A stretch of 64,000 nucleotides of DNA, from positions 248,001 to 312,000 of the forward strand of contig NZ_FRCC01000002.1 of assembly GCF_900142775.1 (NCBI RefSeq). Reading direction: 5' to 3'. Shown here in pieces: positions 1 through 7,852 of this stretch (the stretch's first letter is position 1; each line of letters opens with the position of its first letter). This DNA comes from Flavobacterium flevense (GTDB lineage Bacteria > Bacteroidota > Bacteroidia > Flavobacteriales > Flavobacteriaceae). The notes beneath the pieces are model-generated. The model saw only the letters and a program-made list of their open reading frames with translations, did not search any database and was not told the DNA's origin. A program made the position numbers and the translations under genes.

Positions 1-414
1 CTGCATCGCACTTGGAGTATCTAAATCAATTACTTCACCATCTTTTAAAAGAGTATTGTTCTCTCCTAAAACTAATCGTATCTGTCCCAGATATCCCGAT
101 GGAACCAACTCATCAGCCAATAAAACATTTACACCTCCTGTTAAATCTAATAAATTATATATACCGGGAGTAAAATCATCATCAACAATACTTACCCAGC
201 CTTCACTGTCATTAGTATCATCAGAAGATTTAATCATTATATCCTGTACATCAATATTTACTTCATCATAATCTCCTGGTGCATCTACCATTCGAACTGT
301 CATTCTTGAAGTTTGAGAGCTGTCGTCATTATCGTTATTATTACAAGCTGTAAAAAAGCTCGCAAGCAAAACAATGACAAAGAAAAACTGGGGGCAAAAT
401 TTAATCTTTTTCAT
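1..414 (-). CDS. DUF4382 lipoprotein, 3' part cut off by the window edge
   Basis: Reading the minus strand from the ATG at 414 gives an open frame of 138 codons that runs off the window start, so the C-terminus is missing. The N-terminus (MKKIKFCPQ followed by a hydrophobic stretch) ends in a lipobox, FFTAC, at about residues 20-24, so the product should be an exported lipoprotein. The mature part begins with Asn/Asp/Ser-rich linker and then shows the DUF4382 pattern: RMVDAPGDYDEVNIDVQDIM, a FTPGIYNLLDLTGG segment and PSGYLGQIRLVLG. DUF4382 proteins are secreted or surface beta-sandwich proteins of unknown function. It is divergent from the AlbA_2 gene, with 107 bp between the two starts. Confidence 0.8.
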   Translation of the reverse strand, partial: MKKIKFCPQFFFVIVLLASFFTACNNNDNDDSSQTSRMTVRMVDAPGDYDEVNIDVQDIMIKSSDDTNDSEGWVSIVDDDFTPGIYNLLDLTGGVNVLLADELVPSGYLGQIRLVLGENNTLLKDGEVIDLDTPSAMQ

Positions 415-521
415 TTTATTTAACGTATTTAAAATTAGTATATTGACAACGCAATAAAAACAATAAAATTGCTGAAAAAACGGTATTTTTTTTTAAAATA
501 AATCATAAATCTTATTTTCAG

Positions 522-1658
522 ATGATTAACAAACGGCTTTTAATAAAAAATTTGCTCGCTCATAATGATGAAAATAGTTTTTACGACAAAAAACGCCAAC
601 TAAATTTACACACAAAAGAAGGAAAATCCAAATTTTTAAAACACATTTGTGCCCTATCTAACTCCAATCCAGCCAACAACTCCTATATTGTGGTAGGGGT
701 GGAAGATCAGGACAACGAAATTGTAGGTGCCGATTTTTTTGATGACAGTCATATTCAGAATCTTATTAATGCCTATTTAGAAAATCCTCCTAAAATTCAG
801 TATGAAAACGTTCCTTTTCCAAATTTACCCAAAGACAAGGTAATAGGTTTAGTAACCATCAAACCCAAGAATAAAATCTCTTCGTTTAAAAAAGGGATTC
901 ATACCATACCGGCACAAAGCGTTTTTATAAGGCGTGGCAGCAACACCACTCCCGTTGAAGATAAAATTGATAAAAATTATCCCAATACAGAAACGGTTAT
1001 TGACCTTGAAAACAATTCCCGTAATAATATAAAATATACACTTGACGGTGTTTTTGATTTTATGAATTTCCGCCATAAAGACATGGCTCCCAAATACAAA
1101 GTTTTTAAAGAGTTATTTGTTATTTGCTGGGCTGGGATTCCTAAAACGGTTCGTGACAAAACGTTTTTATCCCGTGTAGATATTGAACTAATTAATGAAC
1201 ATATTAAACTTTTTTATTCGGCTCAGGATGTGGTTACCATTTCTTTTGATGAAGATACTTTTACCATCATTGAATATGTACCGTTGGGTTTGAATGATAA
1301 AACCAGCTATTATCCATTAGAACAACAAACTATTTATTTTTTTGAAAATGGCTATTACAAAATTGAAAGCAAAATGCTTTTTGAACCGCCAGCATTCAAC
1401 AGAAAAATGCTCTTTCACATCTATAACAACAATGAAGCTTTAATAAAAAAGCTCATGAAAGGCATTCAGCTCACTCCCGGAGAACTCAAAGACCTTGAAA
1501 ATCTTCCTTCGACTTTTATGATTTGTTATCTTAACGGTTTTGAAGACGCTAAAAAGAAATTAATTGATGCTAAAAATCATCTGAAAGCTTTTCCTTCCAT
1601 TTATTTGTCCTTTAAAGAAGCGATGCGAATTCTGCGCAAAATGAAATATGATATGTGA
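522..1658 (+). CDS. AlbA_2 (Schlafen-type) putative DNA/RNA-binding protein
   Basis: 378 residues. Residues about 15-140 resemble the AlbA_2 domain (PF04326) shared with Schlafen proteins: an acidic/basic lead-in (FYDKKRQLNLHTKEGKSKFLKHICALSNS), then YIVVGVEDQDNEIVG and later FIRRGSNTTPV. The domain is annotated in bacteria as ATP-binding or nucleic-acid binding. The C-terminal 230 residues are not recognised. There is no signal peptide or membrane segment, so it is cytoplasmic. It is a lone gene between a lipoprotein on the other strand and a convergent response regulator whose stop lies 8 bp away, so there is no operon context. Its function is unknown. The ATG at 522 is the first possible start and the preceding 100 bp are AT-rich. 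Confidence 0.7.
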   Translation: MINKRLLIKNLLAHNDENSFYDKKRQLNLHTKEGKSKFLKHICALSNSNPANNSYIVVGVEDQDNEIVGADFFDDSHIQNLINAYLENPPKIQYENVPFPNLPKDKVIGLVTIKPKNKISSFKKGIHTIPAQSVFIRRGSNTTPVEDKIDKNYPNTETVIDLENNSRNNIKYTLDGVFDFMNFRHKDMAPKYKVFKELFVICWAGIPKTVRDKTFLSRVDIELINEHIKLFYSAQDVVTISFDEDTFTIIEYVPLGLNDKTSYYPLEQQTIYFFENGYYKIESKMLFEPPAFNRKMLFHIYNNNEALIKKLMKGIQLTPGELKDLENLPSTFMICYLNGFEDAKKKLIDAKNHLKAFPSIYLSFKEAMRILRKMKYDM

Positions 1659-1666
1659 TGACTTTG

Positions 1667-2077
1667 CTAAATAGCGTCAATAAGACCTTTAATAAGCTCA
1701 ATTAATTTTTCCTTTGATACCGGCTTTATGATATAATCTGAAACTAAATTGTTTTTTTTAGCCAGTAAAACATCACTGGGAGATATAGATGAAGAACAAA
1801 TATAGATGGTTATTTTTTTATCTATTTTAGGTGCCAATTTCGTAAATTCATCCAGAAATTGCCATCCATCCATTATAGGCATACTAAGATCCAGTAATAT
1901 AATTTCCGGCAACGCATCAGAATTGTTACAATTCTCCTTAAGAAAGTTTATTGCATCTAATCCATTACCAAAAACCTTAATCAATTCGACTAAATTAGTG
2001 GTCTGAATAGCTTTTTTAGTCAAAAAAACAAAAATATCATCATCATCAATTAATGTCATATTTCTAATTGTCTTCAT
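1667..2077 (-). CDS. stand-alone response regulator receiver (CheY-like)
   Basis: 136 residues and a receiver domain only. The acidic pocket is D11-D14, the phospho-acceptor is D63 in ILLDLSMPIMDGW, the switch position falls in the CSSS stretch (about 94-97), and the conserved lysine is K118 in IIKPVS. No output domain is present, so it must signal by protein contact or as a phosphorelay intermediate. Its ATG overlaps the stop of the upstream kinase by 4 bases (ATGA-type overlap), so the two are almost certainly translationally coupled and act as a pair. Similar PAS-kinase/single-receiver pairs are common in Flavobacteriia. The output is unknown. Confidence 0.9.
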   Translation of the reverse strand: MKTIRNMTLIDDDDIFVFLTKKAIQTTNLVELIKVFGNGLDAINFLKENCNNSDALPEIILLDLSMPIMDGWQFLDEFTKLAPKIDKKITIYICSSSISPSDVLLAKKNNLVSDYIIKPVSKEKLIELIKGLIDAI

Positions 2078-3156
2078 ATCATAAGTGTTTTAAATTCAAC
2101 AAAAAAAGTAGATCCAACATCTACTGTACTCTCAACCCAAATTCTCCCGCCCATTGCCTCTACTTGGGTTTTAATTAAATAAAGTCCAAATCCTTTTGCA
2201 TCATTATGCTTATGAAAGGTTTTTCTAATTTTAAAAATATGATTCTTATGCATATTAAGATCAATACCTAAACCATTATCAGAAACAGCTATTAAAATAG
2301 TATCCTTTAATTGTTGGGCTTTGATTTTTATTTCTAATTTTCTTTGAGTTGATCTGTATTTTAAAGCATTACTAATTAAATTAGTAAATATACTTTCTAT
2401 ATATTTTTGAGGGGAAAGTATTGTAGATACGCCATCTAAGTCTATTTTAATACTGGCATTATATTCTTGAATTTGCGTTTCAAATCCAATTAAAATTTTT
2501 TCCAAACAATCTTCTAAAACAATTTCATCTATTTTAATCCCTGCATCTTGTTGGATTTGGATAGACTCGACCAGTTCATTAAAAACTTCTAATAAATGAT
2601 TAATTACTGGTTTTATTTTGACCTGGACTTCTTTTCTTTCTTCTTCATCTTCGCTTTGTTCAATAAAATCAACCAGCATTGCAATATTGATTAAAGGTGC
2701 CCTTAAATTATGTGAAACAATATTACAGAAATCAACAAGCTGTTTATTAGTGATTTCTAACGCATTAGAATATTTGATTAAATTTTCTTCTGCCTCTTTT
2801 CTAAAGGTAATATCTGATCTTATAGCAATATACTGATAAGGCTTTCCCGCCTCATTCAAAAAAGGGACAATAGTAGTATCAACCCAATAGGTGGTTCCAT
2901 CCTTAGCTTTATTTTTAAGTTCCCCTTTCCAAATTTCACCTTTTGCAATTGTAGTCCATATCTCTCTGATAAATTCCTTCGGGTGAAAGCCAGAATTAAT
3001 AATCCGGTGATCTTGTCCAATTAATTCCTCCCTACTGTATTTGGATATTTTGCAAAAATTATCATTAGCATGAATAATAGTACCTTTTTGATCTGTAATT
3101 GCTACTATAGCTGATTCATCCAGGGCTTGTTTATAATCTGAAAGTTCATTTTTCAT
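2074..3156 (-). CDS. cytoplasmic PAS-domain sensor histidine kinase
   Basis: 360 residues without membrane segments. Residues about 8-120 form a PAS/PAC sensor (TDQKGTIIHANDNFCKISKYS; YWVDTTIVPF; YIAIRSDITFRKEAE). A short helix follows, then the phospho-acceptor region FCNIVSHNLRAPL with H149. The ATPase domain has the N-box NLISNALKY (N263), the G1 box DNGLGID (from D293) and the G2 box GFGLYL. It carries a KTFHKH signature before G2 that it shares with the kinase at 7853-9004, so the two are probably paralogs. It overlaps the downstream receiver gene by 4 bases. The PAS ligand is unknown. The upstream 277 bp to the phosphatase gene are AT-rich with no clear promoter. Confidence 0.92.
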   Translation of the reverse strand: MKNELSDYKQALDESAIVAITDQKGTIIHANDNFCKISKYSREELIGQDHRIINSGFHPKEFIREIWTTIAKGEIWKGELKNKAKDGTTYWVDTTIVPFLNEAGKPYQYIAIRSDITFRKEAEENLIKYSNALEITNKQLVDFCNIVSHNLRAPLINIAMLVDFIEQSEDEEERKEVQVKIKPVINHLLEVFNELVESIQIQQDAGIKIDEIVLEDCLEKILIGFETQIQEYNASIKIDLDGVSTILSPQKYIESIFTNLISNALKYRSTQRKLEIKIKAQQLKDTILIAVSDNGLGIDLNMHKNHIFKIRKTFHKHNDAKGFGLYLIKTQVEAMGGRIWVESTVDVGSTFFVEFKTLMI

Positions 3157-3433
3157 AATTTACTTTTCTATGAATAACACATCCTTATCTAAAAAGTTTC
3201 TAACAAAAACGGTCTTAATTTGGATTATTCAAATAATATTATCAAAGTTAATTAAAAAAAGTCGACAAAATGCATCACTAAAAGTGGGTATATTGTAAAG
3301 TAAAAAATCTTGTTTTCAACACTTTCTTCTAGCTTATTAGAATAATCCAATTTTTTACATTAAAAAAAATCCGCTATACAATCTCTTTGAGCTATTTTTA
3401 TTATATTAGAGCATAAAAGCAGATTTCAGAAAA

Positions 3434-4159
3434 ATGAGGACATTAGTAATAGGAGACATTCACGGAGGTTTACGTGCCTTGCATCAAATAATGGAGAGAG
3501 CTCAGGTTACCGAAAAAGATAAACTGATTTTCTTAGGGGATTATGTAGATGGCTGGAGCCAATCACCCCAGGTAATCGATTTTTTAATAGAATTAAACTT
3601 AAAAAACGACTGTGTTTTTATTAGAGGAAATCATGATGAATTATTATTGCATTGGCTAAAAGACAATAAGGATAACCTTATGTGGTACAATCACGGTGGG
3701 GAAGCAACAGTAATTGCTTATGAAAAAGTAAGTGATGAAACCAAGCGTAAACATGTTGCGTTTTTACAGGAATTAAAAGATTATTACCTGGATGAACAAC
3801 AACGCTTATTTATCCATGCCGGTTTCACCAATATGAACGGAGTAAATTTTGAATATTTTCCTAAATTGTTCTACTGGGACAGAACTCTTTGGGAAATGGC
3901 CTTAGCATTAGATGAAAACATTGCTTCTTCGGATGTCAGGTATCCTAAACGGCTTACCCTGTACAACGAAATTTACATAGGCCACACACCTGTTACCCGC
4001 ATTAATCAAAGCATTCCAGTAAAGAAAGCCTGTATCTGGAATGTGGATACCGGAGCCGCTTTTAAAGGCCCATTAACCATTATGGATATAGATACAAAAG
4101 AATATTGGCAAAGCGAACCATTATGTAACTTATATTTCGATGAAAAAGGAAGAAATTAA
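3434..4159 (+). CDS. PPP-family metallophosphoesterase (serine/threonine phosphatase or ApaH-like)
   Basis: 241 residues with every PPP-family metal-site motif: GDIHGG (D8, H10), GDYVDG (D36, D39), RGNHDE (N66, H67), HAGF and GHTP. These coordinate a dinuclear metal centre that hydrolyses phosphomonoesters on proteins or dinucleoside tetraphosphates. The sequence alone does not choose between a protein phosphatase (PrpA/PrpE type) and a symmetrical Ap4A hydrolase. Cytoplasmic, with no signal peptide. It lies between two sensor-kinase loci, so a protein-phosphatase role in signalling is attractive but only inferred. The next gene starts 24 bp after its stop, so the two may be cotranscribed. 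Confidence 0.85.
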   Translation: MRTLVIGDIHGGLRALHQIMERAQVTEKDKLIFLGDYVDGWSQSPQVIDFLIELNLKNDCVFIRGNHDELLLHWLKDNKDNLMWYNHGGEATVIAYEKVSDETKRKHVAFLQELKDYYLDEQQRLFIHAGFTNMNGVNFEYFPKLFYWDRTLWEMALALDENIASSDVRYPKRLTLYNEIYIGHTPVTRINQSIPVKKACIWNVDTGAAFKGPLTIMDIDTKEYWQSEPLCNLYFDEKGRN

Positions 4160-4183
4160 ATACATTTGTACAAAAAAATTATC

Positions 4184-4681
4184 ATGAAAAAAACATTCAT
4201 TTTTGTATTATTAACTGTTACAGGTTTAATAAACGCTCAGGCTTTTAAAGGAAAAGGAGATACTAAATTTGACATCGCTGCTAATATCCAGAATGGAGGC
4301 TCAGGAATTCGCCTTTCTTCAGATTTTGGTTTGGGCGAAAACATCTCCGTTGGGGTTTTAAGTTCTTATTTATTATCTGTTAGTAAAGATGATTTGGGCA
4401 ACAAACCTGATTTTGGCGACAGGATAGACCTTAAGGCCCGTTTTAATGCAAATTTGGGGAATGTGTTCAATATTGATGAAAAAGTAGATATTTATCCCGG
4501 ATTGGATTTAGGATTGAGAAATTTTGGTGCGCATTTGGGAATTCGTTATTTCTTTACAGACGGTTTTGGGGTTGTGAGTGAAATAGGCGTTCCTATTGCT
4601 AAATACAAACCGGAAGCAACCGGATTTGAACGTTTGAACAATCAATTTACTTTTAACATTGGAGCTTCGTTTAATTTATAA
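4184..4681 (+). CDS. small secreted outer-membrane beta-barrel protein (DUF6646-like)
   Basis: 165 residues from the ATG at 4184. An in-frame TTG at 4166 would add six residues ahead of a good signal peptide, so the ATG is preferred. The signal peptide MKKTFIFVLLTVTGLINAQ has the usual flavobacterial NAQ cleavage end. The rest alternates hydrophobic and polar residues with glycine turns (GIRLSSDFGLGENISVGVLSSYLL; FGAHLGIRYFFTDGFGVVSEIGVPIAKY) and ends FNIGASFNL, as expected for an outer-membrane barrel of eight or fewer strands. I recall this family as DUF6646, with moderate certainty. The function is unknown. A strong terminator follows 9 bp after the stop. Confidence 0.65.
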   Translation: MKKTFIFVLLTVTGLINAQAFKGKGDTKFDIAANIQNGGSGIRLSSDFGLGENISVGVLSSYLLSVSKDDLGNKPDFGDRIDLKARFNANLGNVFNIDEKVDIYPGLDLGLRNFGAHLGIRYFFTDGFGVVSEIGVPIAKYKPEATGFERLNNQFTFNIGASFNL

Positions 4682-4690
4682 AAAAAATTA

Positions 4691-4724
4691 AGGCAAATTG
4701 AAAAATTCAGTTTGCCTTTTTTTT
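4691..4724 (+). terminator. intrinsic terminator after the small barrel-protein gene
   Basis: Stem AGGCAAA / TTTGCCT with an inner TGAA/TTCA extension and a 3-nt loop, followed directly by eight T residues. It ends the phosphatase and barrel-protein unit and insulates the kinase promoter downstream. Confidence 0.9.
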
Positions 4725-4760
4725 AAGCTGTTAAAAAACCATTCATTAATATTCATGTAT

Positions 4761-4776
4761 GTAGAATAAATTCTAC
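4761..4776. promoter_or_regulatory. operator candidate: palindrome GTAGAA-N4-TTCTAC, copy 1
   Basis: GTAGAATAAATTCTAC is a perfect inverted repeat with 6-bp arms and a 4-bp spacer. An equivalent site with the same arms lies at 7577-7592. Both end exactly 45 nt before a TAnnTTTG box. That position is typical for an activator of the NarL/LuxR type, and such a regulator is encoded at 6877-7524. Binding is inferred. Confidence 0.65.
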
Positions 4777-4800
4777 AACTATATCGCTAATATTTTACAT

Positions 4801-4829
4801 TTTGTTGCTGGATAATATCCGTAATTTTG
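4801..4829 (+). promoter_or_regulatory. candidate promoter of the membrane kinase-response regulator operon
   Basis: TTTG at 4801-4804, 17 nt spacing, then TAATTTTG at 4822-4829, matching the Bacteroidota primary-sigma pattern (TTG, about 17-23 nt, TAnnTTTG). The predicted start is near 4836. A degenerate extra half-site, TTTTAC, sits at 4793-4798. Confidence 0.5.
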
Positions 4830-5098
4830 CACTAAACAAACGACATTTAATTTAAAGCTATTCCGGGATTTTTCCCAAAACTTATTTAATATATTAATTT
4901 AACACCTGAATTATCAGACTCTATTTAACAACCTTTTATTAATATTTTTTCTGTCGAGATGAAATTAGTATGATTTAATTTTTAGATTATTTTGAACCAC
5001 AAACTGTTTTTAACGGATTTGAAATCTTCATAACCAATAAAAAAAAATCTATCCTCCTGTAGTCTTTATTTCCTTAAATTAATTTAATATTAAAAATT

Positions 5099-6850
5099 TT
5101 GAATAAAACCCTCCCAAAATTCAATGCTTTCTATTTAAAGAAATTAAAATTTGAGCACCGAAAAATTATTCATTACACTTTATTAACCAGCGTAATTTTA
5201 TTGCAAATTATTGCTGTTTTTATCTGGTATAATGAAACTAAAAACGAAACAAAACTATCTAATGCTCTGGACGAAATTTCCTCTGCAAATAAAATTATTA
5301 ATTACACTAATCGGGCAAACATCTCTTTGATAGAGTCACAGGAAAATTTCAATAACTATCTTAAAAACAAAGATCAGATTTCATTTCAAAAATACGCATC
5401 ATCATTAAACAACATCAGTAATTCATTAGACAGTTTACGTATTCTTACCGATGCTAATTTGAATTATAAAAAAATATTTTTTAAAAAAGCGCAGACAGAA
5501 GCTTCCCTTTTAGTTTTAAAATCATCAATTGATTCTATTATCAATAAGCAAATAAACAAGAATAATGAGAATGCAACCGATTTATTTAACTTAACCAGAT
5601 TTGAAACCCAAAAAATATTAGATAACGTGAAAACGGATTCTTATATTAAAGTAGACACGGTTTTAAAGAAAGGTTTGCTGGGTCGAATTGGAGATGCCTT
5701 AGCTGGTCGTTTAAATGTTCAAAAAGAACAAATTAACGTTGTTGTAACAATGAAATACAAAGACGGGATCGTTTCGGGAAGCATTGAAGACCAATTAAAA
5801 AATGCTTTTAACAAGAGTAACGCTTATTATCAAAATGAGTTTGCAAAGTTAAAAAAATCATTTTTTGATTTGAGAAAAAAGGATTTAGAATTAATTGTAC
5901 TTAACAATGAATTACTAAGCTTAAGCCAAAACATCATTACTAACTATAAAAAATCGGCTGATGTAGTTCAGACCAACAATGAACAAAATATTGTTAACCA
6001 ATACCAATCCAACAAAACTGTTAGAAATTATTCGATACTATTCTTGATTATTATCATGTTTATTGTATCCATTATTCTCCTCAGTTTTACACATGTAGCT
6101 TTTGAATATGAAAAAAGACTGATAAAAGCACAAAAGCAAGTACAGCAGAATTTGATTTTTAAAAATCGAATTATGGGAATGATTAGTCATGAAATTCGCT
6201 CACCACTGAATATCATTTCGATGTACAGTAGAAAAGTACGCTCATTAATTAAAGACAAGGAAGTGAAAAACACTTTTAAATCAATAGAATTTACAACAAA
6301 TTCATTGCTGCTTCTGTCCAATCAAATTTTAGAATATTCTAAAGATGAACATCAGAAACTCCATTTGAAAAATCAGGAAATTGAGTTAAAAACGGAAATT
6401 AATCAGATTGTTTCTTCCATGAGTTCTCTTGCCGAAGTGAAAGGAAATAAAATCAATGTTATTTCAAATCTCGAATCAGATTACAAGATATATACGGATG
6501 CCGCTAAAATTCATCAATTGTTTTATAACATCATTGGAAATGCAAATAAGTTTACCGAAAACGGCATTATTAATATTGTTATCAAGGCTAACCAGCTCAC
6601 CGATTATGAAATAAATCTCCATGTTGAAATTGCTGATAACGGAACCGGCATAAATCAAAATGATTTAAAAAATATTTTTAAATCCTATTACCAAGGCACT
6701 ATTTCTAACAAAGTTAATGATCTGGGTGTAGGATTAGGTCTCAATTTATGTAAAGAAATAATTGAATTATTTGAAGGCGATATCCATGTTCAAAGTGAAG
6801 AAGGAAAAGGAACTACCGTTATATTCAATTTAATATTGAGCAAATTTTAG
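5099..6850 (+). CDS. membrane sensor histidine kinase
   Basis: 583 residues. The start is a TTG, because no in-frame ATG precedes the first membrane helix (about 24-44). A periplasmic region of about 265 residues (45-310), helical and Asn/Lys-rich, is followed by a second membrane helix at about 311-333. A coiled linker then leads to the phospho-acceptor box MGMISHEIRSPL with H364. The ATPase domain shows the N-box FYNIIGNANKF, G1 DNGTGI and G2 GVGLGLNL. There is no PAS or HAMP-like match I can name, so the sensed signal is unknown. The response-regulator gene starts 26 bp downstream and is surely its cognate partner. The unit is preceded by a palindromic operator candidate and a long leader. 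Confidence 0.9.
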   Translation: MNKTLPKFNAFYLKKLKFEHRKIIHYTLLTSVILLQIIAVFIWYNETKNETKLSNALDEISSANKIINYTNRANISLIESQENFNNYLKNKDQISFQKYASSLNNISNSLDSLRILTDANLNYKKIFFKKAQTEASLLVLKSSIDSIINKQINKNNENATDLFNLTRFETQKILDNVKTDSYIKVDTVLKKGLLGRIGDALAGRLNVQKEQINVVVTMKYKDGIVSGSIEDQLKNAFNKSNAYYQNEFAKLKKSFFDLRKKDLELIVLNNELLSLSQNIITNYKKSADVVQTNNEQNIVNQYQSNKTVRNYSILFLIIIMFIVSIILLSFTHVAFEYEKRLIKAQKQVQQNLIFKNRIMGMISHEIRSPLNIISMYSRKVRSLIKDKEVKNTFKSIEFTTNSLLLLSNQILEYSKDEHQKLHLKNQEIELKTEINQIVSSMSSLAEVKGNKINVISNLESDYKIYTDAAKIHQLFYNIIGNANKFTENGIINIVIKANQLTDYEINLHVEIADNGTGINQNDLKNIFKSYYQGTISNKVNDLGVGLGLNLCKEIIELFEGDIHVQSEEGKGTTVIFNLILSKF

Positions 6851-6876
6851 GATAAACTTTAATCAAGTAAAAAGAA

Positions 6877-7524
6877 ATGAAATTATCAAACCACTGTACA
6901 TTTTTAATTACAGACGACCACAGCATTGTGAGACAAGGAATTGCTATGTTAATTAATGAGCTGTTTTTAAATCCTAAAATATACAAGTCCGGAAATTTTA
7001 AAGACACCTTTAAAATACTACATGAAACTAAAATAGATTTATTGATTTTAGATATTAATTTCCCCGATGGAAGCAGCATCAATATTATTCAGGATATAAA
7101 AAACATACAGCCAGGAATTAAAATTTTAATTTTTACAGCATATAACGAAGATATTTATGCGTTAAGGTATCTAAACTCTGGTGCATCGGGCTACTTAAAC
7201 AAAAACAGTTCTGAAGAAGAAATGAAAAATGCCCTGACAACCATGGTTTTAACCGGGAAATACATCACTCAAAATGTTAAAGACAGAATTTTAGATTCCT
7301 ATATCTCTAAATCCCCTATTAACCCAATTGAGCAATTATCTAACCGGGAATTAGAAGTAGCCAAAATGCTTATTAAAGGTCATGGTAACTTAGAAATATC
7401 AGATATTTTAAACATCAAAAAAACAACTGTCAGTACTTTTAAAAATAGAATTTTTGAAAAATTAGAAATTGATAGTTTAGCTGCATTAATAGAACTATTC
7501 AGGTTATATGATGATAACGAATAA
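6877..7524 (+). CDS. NarL/FixJ-family response regulator with LuxR-type HTH
   Basis: 215 residues. An N-terminal receiver domain (acidic pair D13/D14, phospho-acceptor D59 in LLILDINFPDG, K104-region SGASGYLNK) is followed by a C-terminal LuxR-type helix-turn-helix (LSNRELEVAKMLIKGHGNLEISDILNIKKTTVSTFKNRIFEKLEI). It is a phosphorylation-controlled DNA-binding transcription factor, likely paired with the membrane kinase 26 bp upstream. NarL-family proteins bind as dimers to inverted repeats of short half-sites, so the palindromes at 4761-4776 (its own operon) and 7577-7592 (next kinase) are plausible targets. Targets outside the window cannot be judged. The stop is followed by a 328-bp regulatory region. 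Confidence 0.92.
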   Translation: MKLSNHCTFLITDDHSIVRQGIAMLINELFLNPKIYKSGNFKDTFKILHETKIDLLILDINFPDGSSINIIQDIKNIQPGIKILIFTAYNEDIYALRYLNSGASGYLNKNSSEEEMKNALTTMVLTGKYITQNVKDRILDSYISKSPINPIEQLSNRELEVAKMLIKGHGNLEISDILNIKKTTVSTFKNRIFEKLEIDSLAALIELFRLYDDNE

Positions 7525-7576
7525 TTTTTTATTTGTAGTTAAATTCATCTCCTAATCGAATTTAAACCTTCCTTTT

Positions 7577-7592
7577 GTAGAAATAATTCTAC
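7577..7592. promoter_or_regulatory. operator candidate: palindrome GTAGAA-N4-TTCTAC, copy 2
   Basis: GTAGAAATAATTCTAC has the same 6-bp arms as the copy at 4761-4776 with a different 4-bp spacer, as expected for a dimeric protein reading the arms. It ends 45 nt before the TATATTTG box at 7638, the same distance as at copy 1. A further half-site-like CTCTAC lies at 7610-7615. Confidence 0.65.
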
Positions 7593-7637
7593 ATCCACAA
7601 ACTAATAACCTCTACATTCCCCTGATTTCACAGCAGT

Positions 7638-7645
7638 TATATTTG
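7638..7645 (+). promoter_or_regulatory. candidate -7 element for the soluble kinase unit
   Basis: TATATTTG fits TAnnTTTG. The expected TTG about 17-21 nt upstream is absent (TTCC at 7617-7620), which would fit a promoter that needs an activator at the palindrome upstream. The predicted start is near 7652. Confidence 0.45.
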
Positions 7646-7852
7646 TATTATTACAAACCGCTCAGCTATTTAAATACATGAATTTAAAATTGAAAATCAG
7701 AATAAAAAAGCGAATTATATCTGAAAATTCGTTGACTACCCTACTTATTTTTAGATAATTATGCTTTAAAAAGATAATTTACATTATTTGGTCTGATTGA
7801 AAAAAAACATTTTTGGTTTTTGTAATGATTTGAATTTTTAAACTAAAAAAGT

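Larger units (their letters stand above)
4682..5098 (+). other. 417-bp non-coding region: terminator, operator, promoter and long 5' leader
   Basis: After the terminator at 4691-4724 this stretch holds a perfect 6-4-6 palindrome (4761-4776), a candidate promoter (4801-4829) and then about 265 nt of AT-rich leader up to the TTG start of the membrane kinase. The leader contains a short CCGGGA-TTTT-TCCC hairpin near 4863-4876. No open frame of note was seen in it. The leader length is unusual for this window and could hold post-transcriptional control. Confidence 0.6.
7525..7852 (+). other. 328-bp non-coding region with operator copy 2 and a candidate promoter
   Basis: Holds the second GTAGAA-N4-TTCTAC palindrome (7577-7592), a TATATTTG box (7638-7645) and then about 200 nt of AT-rich leader before the soluble kinase at 7853. 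I see no open frame and no clear terminator for the upstream response-regulator gene, so some read-through is possible. Confidence 0.55.

Noticed and set aside
4161..4168. TACATTTG as a promoter for the small barrel-protein gene
   Set aside because: It matches TAnnTTTG but would start transcription only about 9 nt before the ATG at 4184 and has no TTG at the right distance. Read-through from the phosphatase gene is simpler.
5099..7524. Reading the membrane kinase-regulator pair as a nitrate (NarXL-like) system
   Set aside because: The regulator is of the NarL fold, but the kinase periplasmic region lacks the P-box of nitrate sensors and no nitrate genes are nearby.
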